Made by a program: the position numbers and the translations under genes. The notes under the pieces are model-generated. The model ran no database searches, was not told where the DNA came from, and saw only the letters and a list, made by a program, of their open reading frames with translations. 64,000 nucleotides of DNA from Andalucia godoyi. Its lineage: Eukaryota > Discoba > Jakobea > Jakobida > Andaluciidae. The stretch's first letter is position 1; each line of letters starts with the position of its first letter. The DNA lies in assembly GCA_009859145.1 (NCBI GenBank), contig VRVR01000024.1, forward strand, positions 62,001 through 126,000, in the 5' to 3' direction. Below are positions 28,932 through 39,000 of this stretch, piece after piece.

Positions 28932-29789
28932 TCAGCTCGTCTTCTTCCGCTTTCCTGAAGATTCTTCGACGGACGTTTCGCTAATGCCACGCTTGCGGTT
29001 TGCAGACATGACAGTGTCTTCTATGGAAGCCTCCACAGAACCCTTGACAAACTTTCTCAAGAGTGCTCGACTGGAGACGTCACAAGACGCACGTTTCCAC
29101 GACGCAAGACATTGCGACGGTGATTTCTGGCCAAACAATGTGGAAAGATAGCAGAGCTCCTGAGGTTGGCGCAGATCGGTTACAAAGGATGCGGAGCTGG
29201 AAAATAGGATGCCGCGACCTTTCGTGACACGATACAGAACAGACAAATTGGATAAGTACGGTGTTCTGACTGAAGGTTCGCGCACAAACACCCCATAAGC
29301 AATCTCAAAAACAAGTGACCTGCTCAGCGCCTGCTTGATGATTGGAAACCTTAGCACAGAAGACATTCGCTGCGACAAGTCAAAGGAAATGATTTGAAAA
29401 TCAGAAGAACTCGTCAGGACATGCAGAAGCGCCTTTTCATCGACAGACCGGAAAGCAAGGACGTCCACATCTTTTAGCATCGGCAAGCACGCGACAAACT
29501 GGTGGAAATCGCTGATGGACGCACAGTCATACGTCACCCGAGTCAACACACGAAAACCATTGATGGTCAGTGACGAAGTGGCTTGCGATGATGGGATTGA
29601 CAACTTGAGCTCAGCTCGAACGCTATCCGCAGCTTGCAACAAGCTGTGGACGTCTCGTGCTGATGGCTTCTTCTGAATTGTCAAGTCGAGCGCAGCAGCA
29701 CCAAATCCCAGAGATTTGCACTGATCGCAAATCTTCGAGAGTCTTTTCAGATTTGCATCTCCAACGGGAACACTCCAGTCAATCAGCAT
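28932..29789 (-). CDS. RPP30: RNase P/MRP subunit p30 (RPP30/Rpp1)
   Basis: 285 residues from ATG 29789 (MLIDWSVPV). The PHP-like barrel of the p30 family is visible as alternating strands: DLTIQKK, TRVTYDC, DVLAFRSVDEKALLHVL, QIISFDLSQR and VFEIAYG. The last two are typical Rpp1 blocks (iis-DLs and fEi-Y). An SRALLRKFVKG-type stretch precedes a basic tail ending SGKRKK, a likely nuclear signal. It is a protein subunit of the nuclear ribozymes that process tRNA 5' ends and pre-rRNA. Single exon. Confidence 0.88.
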   Translation of the reverse strand: MLIDWSVPVGDANLKRLSKICDQCKSLGFGAAALDLTIQKKPSARDVHSLLQAADSVRAELKLSIPSSQATSSLTINGFRVLTRVTYDCASISDFHQFVACLPMLKDVDVLAFRSVDEKALLHVLTSSSDFQIISFDLSQRMSSVLRFPIIKQALSRSLVFEIAYGVFVREPSVRTPYLSNLSVLYRVTKGRGILFSSSASFVTDLRQPQELCYLSTLFGQKSPSQCLASWKRASCDVSSRALLRKFVKGSVEASIEDTVMSANRKRGISETSVEESSGKRKKTS

Positions 29790-31102
29790 CTTCTATGCAC
29801 TCGCGAGACTTCAAAATCCACGCAAAGCACAGCACATCAAGGAAAAAGAGAAGACAGAAAAAGGAAAAAGACTCGGACAGATCTCCCAAGCATCGTGCGG
29901 TAGCAAAATTTGAAAAAGCAAGACGTATAAGAGGCACTCTTACGACAGATTTGTCACCCCAGTGGTTTTGCGATACCCGAGCATCCAAGTGCCCAAGCGT
30001 CCAGGGTGTTCATCGCTCCGCAGGTCCAAGGCGCTCTTTTCTGGGAGGGCCAAGGACTCAAAGGTCCAGAGGCGATGTTGCCACATCGGACAATTCAGTC
30101 ACCGGCTGCAATCTTACTAAACTGCAGTCTCCAAGAGAGCGAGCACATCGGGGTCAGAAAATCGTTCGTGTCTCTTTTCAACGGATTCCGGCTGGGGGAG
30201 GGAAGAAAACAGCCACCAGTCACCCGAGCCGGCCTCAAACAGTCAAAACTGCGTATTTTTTCAGCATGCGCTCATCAGAGAACAGAGACATCGTCTGTCG
30301 CAGGACGGAGCAGCATGCTTTCCGTGACGGGCCCGAAACGCAAACGTCTGGCTGCCTTTGTGGTGCCGCAATCTGCACGAATTTCCATTCGTTTGCTCAT
30401 ACAGATTCGGGTATTTGGCGAAGAGATCCTTTCTGCTCACAAACCTTCAAAACGAATTCCACTGAACGTGTACATGGGAGAAAAAACAACCCGGAAGCTC
30501 TCTTCTGAAAACCGTCTCTTTTTTATAATTTTCTCATCAACCCCAACAACTGCTGCAACTCCCCCCGCAACCATGACCGCTACCACCATTGAGAACACGG
30601 GAAAAGCCAACGTCTTCATGCGAAAACGATATCTGCAAGTCACACCAATCCAGGTGCACACAGCCGACGGCCTGCTGCCATCATGGAATGCACTCAGTCC
30701 AGCCAATCTCGTTCACAGTTTCAATAATCTTCATGCCCAAGCAGTCGCAAACACTTACAAACAAGAATGCAAAGAGGAGATAGGATGCCCTCCGCCGTCT
30801 CCATTAGGGATGGAGATGGAGCGACAATCTGCAGACGTCCACAGAATCCTTCGCGCGACACTTGATGTGTTCTGCAGGTTGGAGACGGAAAACGAAGCAG
30901 CACACAGCTCTTTCCGAAAGATGGCTTCGTCTGATCGAGACATGAAAAATCTGGTGACTTGCCCTGCTGCTCCAGCTCCGTATTCTAGATTCAGCCCCTT
31001 TCTCTCAAGAAGCAGCTTGGAAACAAACATTAAATCCAGAGACATTTGAGCGTAGTTGCGGAAACACCATATTGTAAATATCTTTTCGAATTGAGACGGA
31101 AA
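29790..31102. other. 1.3-kb stretch with conflicting antisense frames, no assigned gene
   Basis: A plus-strand frame is open at 30006-31049 (347 codons). On the minus strand, 30755-31045 (ATG at 31045, MSLDLMFVSK) can be joined, by a GTAAGT donor near 30758 and a TGACTTGCAG acceptor near 30630, to a piece with one membrane span (TLAFPVFSMVVAVMVAGG). The joined minus product would be about 160 residues. Neither reading has a family I recognise, and I cannot tell from codon use which strand is coding. It also includes the upstream region of RPP30. Confidence 0.35.
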
Positions 31103-31918
31103 TCAGTTACAACAATTCTTCTTCTTCTTTTTGGAATGGCTCTTGTCCGGATGCATCTGCAGTGCCTCCTTCTTGTCTAAAGCAGCCCTCTCAGACTCGT
31201 ACTTCAAAAGGCAATGCTCAAAAACAAATACTGCGACGCGGTCAAACAGCTCGACAATTTGGGACCCCAGCTTCGCCGACACCTCACAGTACTCTGCACC
31301 AATTTCGCGGGCAAACCGCAGGGCGTCCTGTCGGGTAACAGCCCTGTAAAGATCGCTTTTCAGACCCAAGAGAAACATGCACACCCCAGGAGCCTTTTCT
31401 TTGACCTCGGGATACCAAACCTCTCGCGCATGAACGAACGTATCTGGATCTGACACATCAAAGCAGATCATGCAAAGTTTGGCTCCTCGATAGTACATCG
31501 TGGACAGACTCCGGAATCTCTCCTGGCCTGCAGTATCCCATAATGTAACGACAACTGGACATCCCAATATGGAATACTTCTTTGCGAGAAAGGAAACTCC
31601 AATGGTCGGTCGGTAGTCCTCTTGAAAACGGTCTTCTGTCGCTCTGAGAGCCATCGACGTCTTTCCGCAGTTTGCATCTCCAACAATGATAACTTTGTCT
31701 GTTAAATTTACCTCTGCATCAATCTTGGCGTGATCCTTGCGAAAAGAATCCGCCAGATTCCGGATCGATGCGGAAAAATCGGTCTTGGCGTCGAGAATAT
31801 CAAACGAATCCGGAAACTGCTTTTGGGGATACCCTTCTAACAATCGTTCTTCCTCGAACTGCTCACCCCGCATATCCATTCGAGACGCCAATCGTTGTCT
31901 ATGCGGAGCCGCGTTCAT
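31103..31918 (-). CDS. Rab34/Rab36-like small GTPase
   Basis: 271 residues from ATG 31918, with about 70 residues before the G domain. Motifs: GDANCGKTS (about 79-87), RPTIGVSF effector region, [12 protein letters not shown] and EVSAKLG. The pattern after G4 (DALRFAREIGAEYCEVSA, then FDRVAVFVFE) is that of the Rab34/Rab36 subfamily. The G4 motif reads LKSD instead of NKxD, so base recognition is atypical. The C-terminus is Lys-rich and ends NCCN, a CC-type prenylation site. In animals this subfamily acts in Golgi-to-lysosome positioning and in early steps of cilium assembly; the second role fits a flagellate. An in-frame ATG 13 codons in is an alternative start. Confidence 0.82.
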   Translation of the reverse strand: MNAAPHRQRLASRMDMRGEQFEEERLLEGYPQKQFPDSFDILDAKTDFSASIRNLADSFRKDHAKIDAEVNLTDKVIIVGDANCGKTSMALRATEDRFQEDYRPTIGVSFLAKKYSILGCPVVVTLWDTAGQERFRSLSTMYYRGAKLCMICFDVSDPDTFVHAREVWYPEVKEKAPGVCMFLLGLKSDLYRAVTRQDALRFAREIGAEYCEVSAKLGSQIVELFDRVAVFVFEHCLLKYESERAALDKKEALQMHPDKSHSKKKKKNCCN

Positions 31919-32314
31919 GGACGATGGACAGCCGACCTGCTTTTTCTCTAATCAGGCTGACATTCAAAAGAAAAGAAACATGTGTCCTGGTTTCTTGAAC
32001 TGGCATGCAAAAAAACCACAAGTTTTTCAACAAGGAGCCTTTTTTATTCTGTGTGGAGCATGGGGAGGATACCTTCATCAAGTGATGCTGTTCGCACAAC
32101 AGAGAAAGGTTTCGTCTTTTTTCGTTTGTGACTCCTTGTTTCTTAATTCTTTTTTTTTTTTTAATTAAATTATTCAACCGCAAGAAAAATCGATTGTTAT
32201 TATTAAAGTGTGTTGTGTTGTCGCCGTATTCCGTTCAGGTGGTCGATGGTACATTTGTTGACCTTGAATCCATCACTCAGAATCTTCTTCAGAAAATTTT
32301 CGTGCCATACTGCC
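31919..32314. other. Divergent spacer between Rab34-like and DUF3228 genes
   Basis: AT-rich with T runs. Probable shared promoter region. No gene seen. Confidence 0.5.
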
Positions 32315-32941
32315 ATGACTTCTCCTAATTCCGTCTTTCTCGACCCGTTTTGCCTTCGGCAGTTTGAGGGATCATTCCAAGGCACTCGAATTCAATGTAT
32401 ACCAGAGGATTTTATTCAGCACATCAACCAATTCATCGCACAGAATCCGAATTGTTTTGAGGAGGGATATGCTCCGTTCTGCAAGCATATTTTTATTCCA
32501 AATTTCACCGATGCTAGAATTGGGTACCTTGCGATCACGCCGGACAACGAATCGTTGCTCCGTTCTGGTTATGAGTCTCGCACCACGGATGAACTTCCTG
32601 TTCTGACGCGGTGGTTTGATGCAAAAGACGTTGACGTTCCACAAGCTTCTGTTCTCGATTTGATTCTGTATTCCCGTGAGCAGATTATTCTTGAAAACAG
32701 TGCGCTATCGAAGACGGTTGGCCCTGACCATCCGATGAACCAACCCGGTTTTACGAGCTGTCAATGGGGCTTGATCAGCATCAAAAGCCAGGATGTGTTC
32801 AGAGAACTACCTATGACCCCAATTACAATGATGCGAAACGCTCTGGGAAAGCACGAGGGTGGCTCGGGTGTTCCTCTTGAAAAAATCAAGTACATGGCTT
32901 CCGTGGACTTTTGGTGCAAGCATGCTCTTGTAAAATCGTGA
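32315..32941 (+). CDS. DUF3228 family protein
   Basis: 208 residues from ATG 32315 (MTSPNSVFLDPF). The family blocks run through the whole protein: FQGTRIQCIPEDFI, EGYAPFCKHIFIPNFT, LLRSGYESR, ELPVLTRWF, LDLILYSREQI, WGLISIKSQD and PITMMRNALG. The length is that of the family, about 200 residues. Members occur in bacteria and many protists and algae; no biochemical function is established to my knowledge. Earlier in-frame ATGs (32210, 32246) would add a hydrophobic, basic leader that could be an organelle signal, but conservation starts near the chosen ATG. Confidence 0.88.
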   Translation: MTSPNSVFLDPFCLRQFEGSFQGTRIQCIPEDFIQHINQFIAQNPNCFEEGYAPFCKHIFIPNFTDARIGYLAITPDNESLLRSGYESRTTDELPVLTRWFDAKDVDVPQASVLDLILYSREQIILENSALSKTVGPDHPMNQPGFTSCQWGLISIKSQDVFRELPMTPITMMRNALGKHEGGSGVPLEKIKYMASVDFWCKHALVKS

Positions 32942-33131
32942 AAGATTTTTTTCTTTCACCTTTTTTTTTTTTCCCTTTTGGTTCCCCGTGTTTTGTCTTT
33001 ATACCATTGTATTGATTTTTCTTTTTTTCTGTTTTTTTTTCCCCTCCATAAAGTAAGGTGCATGCATGCAACATCATCTCAACCATCCACTGGCAGTCAT
33101 AACGGAACTACGGCACACCATGACAATAGCA

Positions 33132-34979
33132 TCACCTCCGTTGGAGATAGAGCCGATTCCACAGACCTATGAGGTTATCCAAGGACAAACAGACGCTATG
33201 TCCTTCCACTTCCATCTTCAGCAACTGGTTTCCAGACGCCCTCCATTCAAGAAGGTCGTCCAAAAACACCTTCAGTTCATGCAGTTTAGCAGGACCAGCT
33301 CGAACGCTTACGGCTACAACGCCGGGTTCCGGGTTGAGAAGAACCACGCGAACAAGTTTCGAACGGATAAAATCATTCGGAATGTCATGAGACAACACAA
33401 TGTGATCCTTCACGAGCTGATCAAGAGTAAACTTGGTTTTCGCCTCAGACTGAGTACGGATGTAGGAATCCTTACTTCTCACGTTCTGCAAATACTCTTC
33501 ATATAGCAACACTTTTTGCTCCAAGCTTCCGTACTCCTTTCGACAATCTTGCAAAACTTTCATAACTGCATCAGCCTTTTCGGAAAGAAACTTTTCAACC
33601 TGAGGATCTGAAAGTTGTGGACCACCATCAGCTTCCGAAACGGCCCCGGCAATCTGGAAAAGTCGCAAGGCCACGTTGTCCTGCGTGTTGGGAGGAACAG
33701 AAAACTTTTTGAGAAGGGAAATAATGAGAGACACCTTTGGCGTATTGCCATCCAATGAACACAGATCAGTTTCCAGCTCCAAACACATCGAATGCAACAT
33801 GCGGAGTTCGGAAAACGAAACATCCACTGAAACCTCGTGGCTCTCCATCGCAGTCCCAAGCCACGCATCTGCTTCTGATTTCTTGAGACTTTCAGCAGAT
33901 ATGGTACAGACACTCTTCAAAAATGCCTCAAACTTTGGTCTGTAAGAAGTCAAAAAGGCATTGAGAGGCACCATAAACTCCTCCTTCTCGCCAAAAAACA
34001 CTCCGTTAGACAGATTCTGGACGACCTTGGCAACCATCAGCAGGGACTTCCTCTGATTCGCAGTCAACAATGCCTCTCTATCTCCCAGCAATGATTTCGG
34101 AGAGACGATTAGCGGAGTGGCAACCCGCAAAAACAAAAACCCTCCAACCAGCGTTAAGATTGTAGAATCAGAAACTGAGCTGGGAAACTTGGTGCGGCCC
34201 TCCTCGAAAATGCGAGAACACACGCATCTCAGTCCAAATGGCATTTCACTGACGCTGTTGAAGAATCTATCCAAGAGACGGGAAGACAAACTAATAATCT
34301 TCTCAATACGCGGGTTTTGCAATCTACGGACTTTCTCGTCCTCCATTGCAACGCTATCTTCAGGCACTGTTCCAACAGAACCATACAACTCAACAAACAA
34401 CTTGGAAGGTTTCAGCTCGAGATTCATTGATGAATCATTGCTGACTTCTTGGACAACTGGTTGCAAAACATCAACCATGTACTTACGAAAAGAAGGACGG
34501 TTCGCAAATACCGTCAACATCTTGGTGAACGCAGAATTGGACCTCATGAATTCTCCGATGTTCTTGCAGTTTGCATATTCGCCTTGCAACAGTTTTTGAA
34601 ATAATTCCAATAGCTTCTTTTCTTCAGAGGGAGAAAACTGATTTCCAAACAGCGTCAGAACAACAAGTTGCAACAGCGGGTCAATATCTGAGGACTTGGC
34701 CTTTGCAGTAAGAATGGCGAGATACTTCACATCGCATCGGAACAACGCGACGAGCGACTCATACGCCAGAAGTTGCTCGGGAAGCACCACAACTGCATCG
34801 TCTTTCTTCAACTGAAGTGAAGACTGAGGAAGAGTCTCTCGATAAAGGTTCCAAACAATCAGACGGATCTTGAGTTCCAGCTCCCGCAACCTTGACCGCA
34901 GCTTGTACGTGGCCTTCGTCAACGAAGAAATATCACGCGTTTCTTGTAATAACTGGCGCTGTCCCGGTCGCTGCTGCAT
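33132..34979 (-). CDS. IQGAP-type RasGAP-domain protein
   Basis: 615 residues from ATG 34979 (MQQRPGQRQLLQ); the frame is open upstream only from TTG. A helical N-terminus is followed by the GAP-related domain (about 130-390; LAYESLVALFR, LFGNQFSP, FLFLRVATPLIVSP). The last 180 residues match the RasGAP C-terminal domain found in IQGAPs (DQLVKDHIV). There is no calponin-homology domain and no IQ motif, as in Dictyostelium DGAP1 and GAPA. The position of the arginine finger is not clear, so it may bind Rac/Cdc42 as a scaffold rather than stimulate hydrolysis. A role in cortical actin or cytokinesis is inferred from that family. Confidence 0.85.
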   Translation of the reverse strand: MQQRPGQRQLLQETRDISSLTKATYKLRSRLRELELKIRLIVWNLYRETLPQSSLQLKKDDAVVVLPEQLLAYESLVALFRCDVKYLAILTAKAKSSDIDPLLQLVVLTLFGNQFSPSEEKKLLELFQKLLQGEYANCKNIGEFMRSNSAFTKMLTVFANRPSFRKYMVDVLQPVVQEVSNDSSMNLELKPSKLFVELYGSVGTVPEDSVAMEDEKVRRLQNPRIEKIISLSSRLLDRFFNSVSEMPFGLRCVCSRIFEEGRTKFPSSVSDSTILTLVGGFLFLRVATPLIVSPKSLLGDREALLTANQRKSLLMVAKVVQNLSNGVFFGEKEEFMVPLNAFLTSYRPKFEAFLKSVCTISAESLKKSEADAWLGTAMESHEVSVDVSFSELRMLHSMCLELETDLCSLDGNTPKVSLIISLLKKFSVPPNTQDNVALRLFQIAGAVSEADGGPQLSDPQVEKFLSEKADAVMKVLQDCRKEYGSLEQKVLLYEEYLQNVRSKDSYIRTQSEAKTKFTLDQLVKDHIVLSHDIPNDFIRSKLVRVVLLNPEPGVVAVSVRAGPAKLHELKVFLDDLLEWRASGNQLLKMEVEGHSVCLSLDNLIGLWNRLYLQRR

Positions 34980-36090
34980 GATTTTCGAATTGCTTTTGAC
35001 CAGACTTGACAGCAAAACCAGCAGACGGTACAGGCATCGACACCGGAAATACTGGGAAAGATGGCGGAGGAGGAGACAGCAAGGCAAAAATGGAATGCTC
35101 GGAGAGGGTTTCCGGAGCAAGCTATCCCCAAGGTTTCCCTGACGAGGGCTGCTTGGGGAATTGGGAAAATATCCGGGCAAAACAGAACGTGGGGCTGCGG
35201 AGGGGAAGGATGTGCTCTACAAATGTCGATGCAGCACAGCTGAATAAGCTTGAGCGGCGACATATTCGACACTCATCCTGCGTTGTTCCAAAGGTGCAAA
35301 ACAAGCCTGCTCCTACATTGTGCACCGGACATGCATATCTACGAATAGACAAGCATATTCAGTCTTGCATCCCGTCGCCGGAAAGGAGATAGGCCCCCAA
35401 CACGCCTCACGGCGTTCTTCAGATAGATGTTCCGCGCTCCGTTCCCAATTTCGATCAATCGGTGAGCCACGTTCTCGGCGTGACACGTGGTTCCTGAGAA
35501 GGGTGCATTTTGAGTCTGGCGGCCCTGGCAGAAGGCGCTTTCGTGTCCTCAGTTGCAGCGATTGATGCACCTGGAGATACGAGAGGAAGAAGCGGCAGGA
35601 AGACGGTGAGGTTTTGCGACTGCGACTGCGACTGCGCCTGGTGCATCGTAGCAGAAAACCAAGAGTTCTGCAAGAGACGGTCCCTGAGGCTTCTGCTTGG
35701 GGTTGGCTGCCCTGCGTGCTGGGGATTGGAGATCGTGTCTTGGAAGTTCGCCTCTCGGCGGTAGGCAAAATGCGTCATCCCAGCGCACTCACGCCCATAT
35801 TTGAATTAAAAAAGTGAAGCCAACGAATGACAGAATATATGGCTACGGATGCTGCGTTAAAGAGTGTCGAAAATGCAGAGCCTGTGTCACCGGCTGAATT
35901 TTGGCCGAGCGTGCGTAAGCATGGATTCCTGTGAAGCAAACGTGCTAGTGTCGGCCAGTATCGACCGTGTCTGTTTATGTATACTTCCTTCCGTATGCAT
36001 GGCAATGACCTGTTATTATTCAACGGTGCTGCGTTCACTCTCTTCGTTGTTGATGCGACTACGCCACCACACTGCATGGACTGTTGACTG
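34980..36090. other. 1.1-kb spacer holding copy A of a dispersed repeat
   Basis: The left part (34980-35496) is the upstream region of the IQGAP-type gene, with no supported gene. The repeat occupies 35497-35927. The remaining 163 bases are the immediate upstream region of the Mfd-like gene. Confidence 0.6.
35497..35927 (-). repeat. Dispersed repeat copy A: 5' module of an NTPase-type gene family, decayed
   Basis: About 430 bases, nearly identical in two blocks (35497-35585 and 35767-35927) to 45427-45764. The middle is longer here and includes a TGCGAC/GCGACT repeat. On the minus strand the copy-B start ATGGGCGTGAGTGCG is kept, but codon 8 is TGA. The downstream peptide ASIAATEDTKAP is kept in the same frame in both copies. 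No NTPase part remains on the left side, so this is a truncated relic. Confidence 0.7.
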
Positions 36091-39000
36091 ATGTTTTGCC
36101 GAGCACGATTAGCATTCTGCGGTCAAAACCAGCAGCTCGTGAACCGTGTCGTCAGAAGGCTCCAGTCTTCCGCTTCGTCTCCAAAGTACTTTGTGATTAC
36201 TTCCAAAGGTACGGTTGGTCATTCCAAGGTACGTGGAGAGAAGGGGTCAAGAGTTGAGCCTGTACCTCCTCTTGCTGAGGTCTATGCGTCGTTTTTATCT
36301 CCGCAGGCTGCTTTGGATGTCAGTCGTCTGTTCCAGAAGTACTCTTTGTTCGTCCGGTGTCTTCCCGGTGACAGCGCAATTCACTTGGATTATGGGGTGT
36401 GTCGCTTTTTAGGTCTGAGCCCTTCCTCTACTTCGCGCATGGATCCTGCAGATGATTCTGATGCTTTGTGGCTCGGATTCATTAACGGTTTCGCGTCTCT
36501 TGGTGCAGAGAAAGTTTCGAGGTTTTTCCGATTTGCTTCCCCAGGAGCGAAAAGTTTGCCGTCTTCGTTTCGAAACGTCGGATGGATAAATAGAACAACG
36601 AGAATAATGAATGTAATCTCTGTGCAGGCCCATAGTCTGGTAGAATTGTACCTGTATTCCAACCTGGTCCTCTGCAAACCATTCGATTGTTCGTTCGTTT
36701 TTTTGAGTCCAGAGGAGGCATCAAGACCTCCTTTGTCTGTGCTCTATGATTTCTGTGATTTCATCCCATATTTGACATTCGATTCCATTTCAAAGTTGGA
36801 AGCAGAAGGAATATATGAGCTCATTGAAAAGAAAGCATTTCCGGCCGTACACGATATGCCGCGCATGGGAAGAAGGACACGCGACTGTGTGAAGGAATTG
36901 GGCGTTGAATCTCCTTCCTTGTTGCTGCAACGGATGGAGGATGTTGGGTGCTTTGGCTTTGAAGACTTGATTATCCACATGCTTTCAAGAAAGGCTTCGC
37001 ATATCGGTCGCTTTCTTTCAGAATTATATGATAAGTGTCTGACGATGATCAAATTGGTAGACGTTGTGGATCGCGTTAATCAGGCTGCGATGGTGGATTC
37101 TCAATACGTGTCGTTTCTTAATTATTTAGAAAAGCGTTGTGTATCTCCTTCAGGAGTTGTTTTGAAAGTTCCTTCCTTGGGTTGCGATGTCAAACACTTG
37201 ACAAATAGTGAACGTGCGTACTGGTACCAACGCTTTATTCGGTTCGGATTGTGTGGATGGGATGTATCCGATCAACCAAATGTTGTTTCCTACAAGTGGA
37301 CTGCGGACCAAGAACACGTGTTTACCAGTGTTATCAATTGCCTCAACTCCACTGCTTGTCAGCGATTTGTTGTCTCAGGAAGAGACGGGACAGGGAAACG
37401 AGAGGTCATGGACCGCATGATTGCTGCTGTCGTGCTCTCTGGACAGCAAGTTGTTGTCTTGTCTGCAACAAGCATTCGATGCAGAGAGCATGTCTTGCGC
37501 TTGAACGAGAGATTCCGAAAGTCCATTCCTGGCATCAGGATTGGGCATCTTAGTCGGCTGGCCCATTCTGAAGATCAGGAACAAACAAAGGCAGATCTCC
37601 AGTCTGGTGAGCTTAATTTGCTGATCTCGACTCCGCTGTTGTTTCGCGACCCACAACATTCTTTTGAAAATTTAGGTTTACTGATTCTGGATGAAGAGCA
37701 AGGAATGAGTCTTGATCCAAAAGTCTACGGGGTTCCAGATCTAAAAGTCGGCGTGCGCTCCGTTTCTTTCACCTCACATCGTCTTTCAGGAGAAAGTTTG
37801 TCTTTAGTTCAACGGTTTTGCACCTATTTCGAGCTGAATGAACTAAGTTGCCCCTCTGCTGAAAGTATCCATGCTTATTCCAAGAATGTTCTTTCCATGT
37901 TGCGTCGGGAATGTGGCGAACCGTTCTTAACAATGTTGTTTCCGGAAGTCATGCCTGGTGACTATGAAGATTCCCCTCAGGACACCCACGGCCCTCAGCA
38001 TAACGAACCCCTCCAGACATCCCCCATGCGGATCCATAGCCATTCTGAACATGTTGACTTGGTGTTAATGGATCGTTCTGATGACAATATTCGGAAGATT
38101 GTATTATCGGAGCCCACAGTTAGGGTTGTAGTTCCTTGTTCTCGTGTTTTGGCATCAGCCACGTCAAGATACAAGCGAATTTTTGCGGATCATACATCAT
38201 TTCGGATCGTTTCCCCGGGATCCTTGACAATGGACAAGAATGAACGGGACTTCGCTGATTTTGCCAGGGGATGGGCACGACTTGCGATCACGCCATCATT
38301 TCCTTCGTGGGTCGGGGCCACTCCGAAATGTCGATTGATCTTGATTGATTCTGGGGAGTCATTGTCCCCGATCACGTTCTCCCAGATTATTGAATCAGTC
38401 GAATCAAGTAGACTGCAAGCATTCCGAGAGACCTTCGATCTTTTTGGGCCCTTAGGAAGCTCCGAACCGTTGCCAGCCAATATGACTCTCATCCGTGATG
38501 TTCTATCGTCTTGGAAACGAATTCATGAAGGTCCTGAAGGTGAAAAGTACTATCCAATTTCTCCATTTAATGTGATACGATCTCTCCTCATGAAGCCACA
38601 GATTGTGTTTCTCACGTCCTTCCAGGATGCTAAACAAGTAACAGCTATGCGGACCTATGCAAGCCTACTCGATGCGAACATGTATGGGCGTCATCATGGA
38701 GATGTCGAAGCGACGGTCGTTGCTCATTTTCTTGGAACAGAGTATTTTCGACAATACCAAGCGGGAAGTGCAGTTTTTCTGGCCCTGCTTCCAGAAATGA
38801 TACGTGAAGTCTTGCTAAAGCTGTCGTCATCGCCGGAAACAGTATCTTCTTTGCTTGCAAAATGTAGGTGGAGACTATTGGAAGTCTGGAATTCTGCTGG
38901 ACAGAAAATGCCTGGTATAGGACTGAAGACAGAAAATAGAAAGATGGGATTTCATGGTCCTGAATCCGATGTCTCCGATTCCAATGCTGCTCTGCGATAT

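Noticed and set aside
29657-30508. 283-codon plus-strand frame starting inside RPP30
   Set aside because: Its first part is antisense to RPP30 and the rest is compositionally biased.
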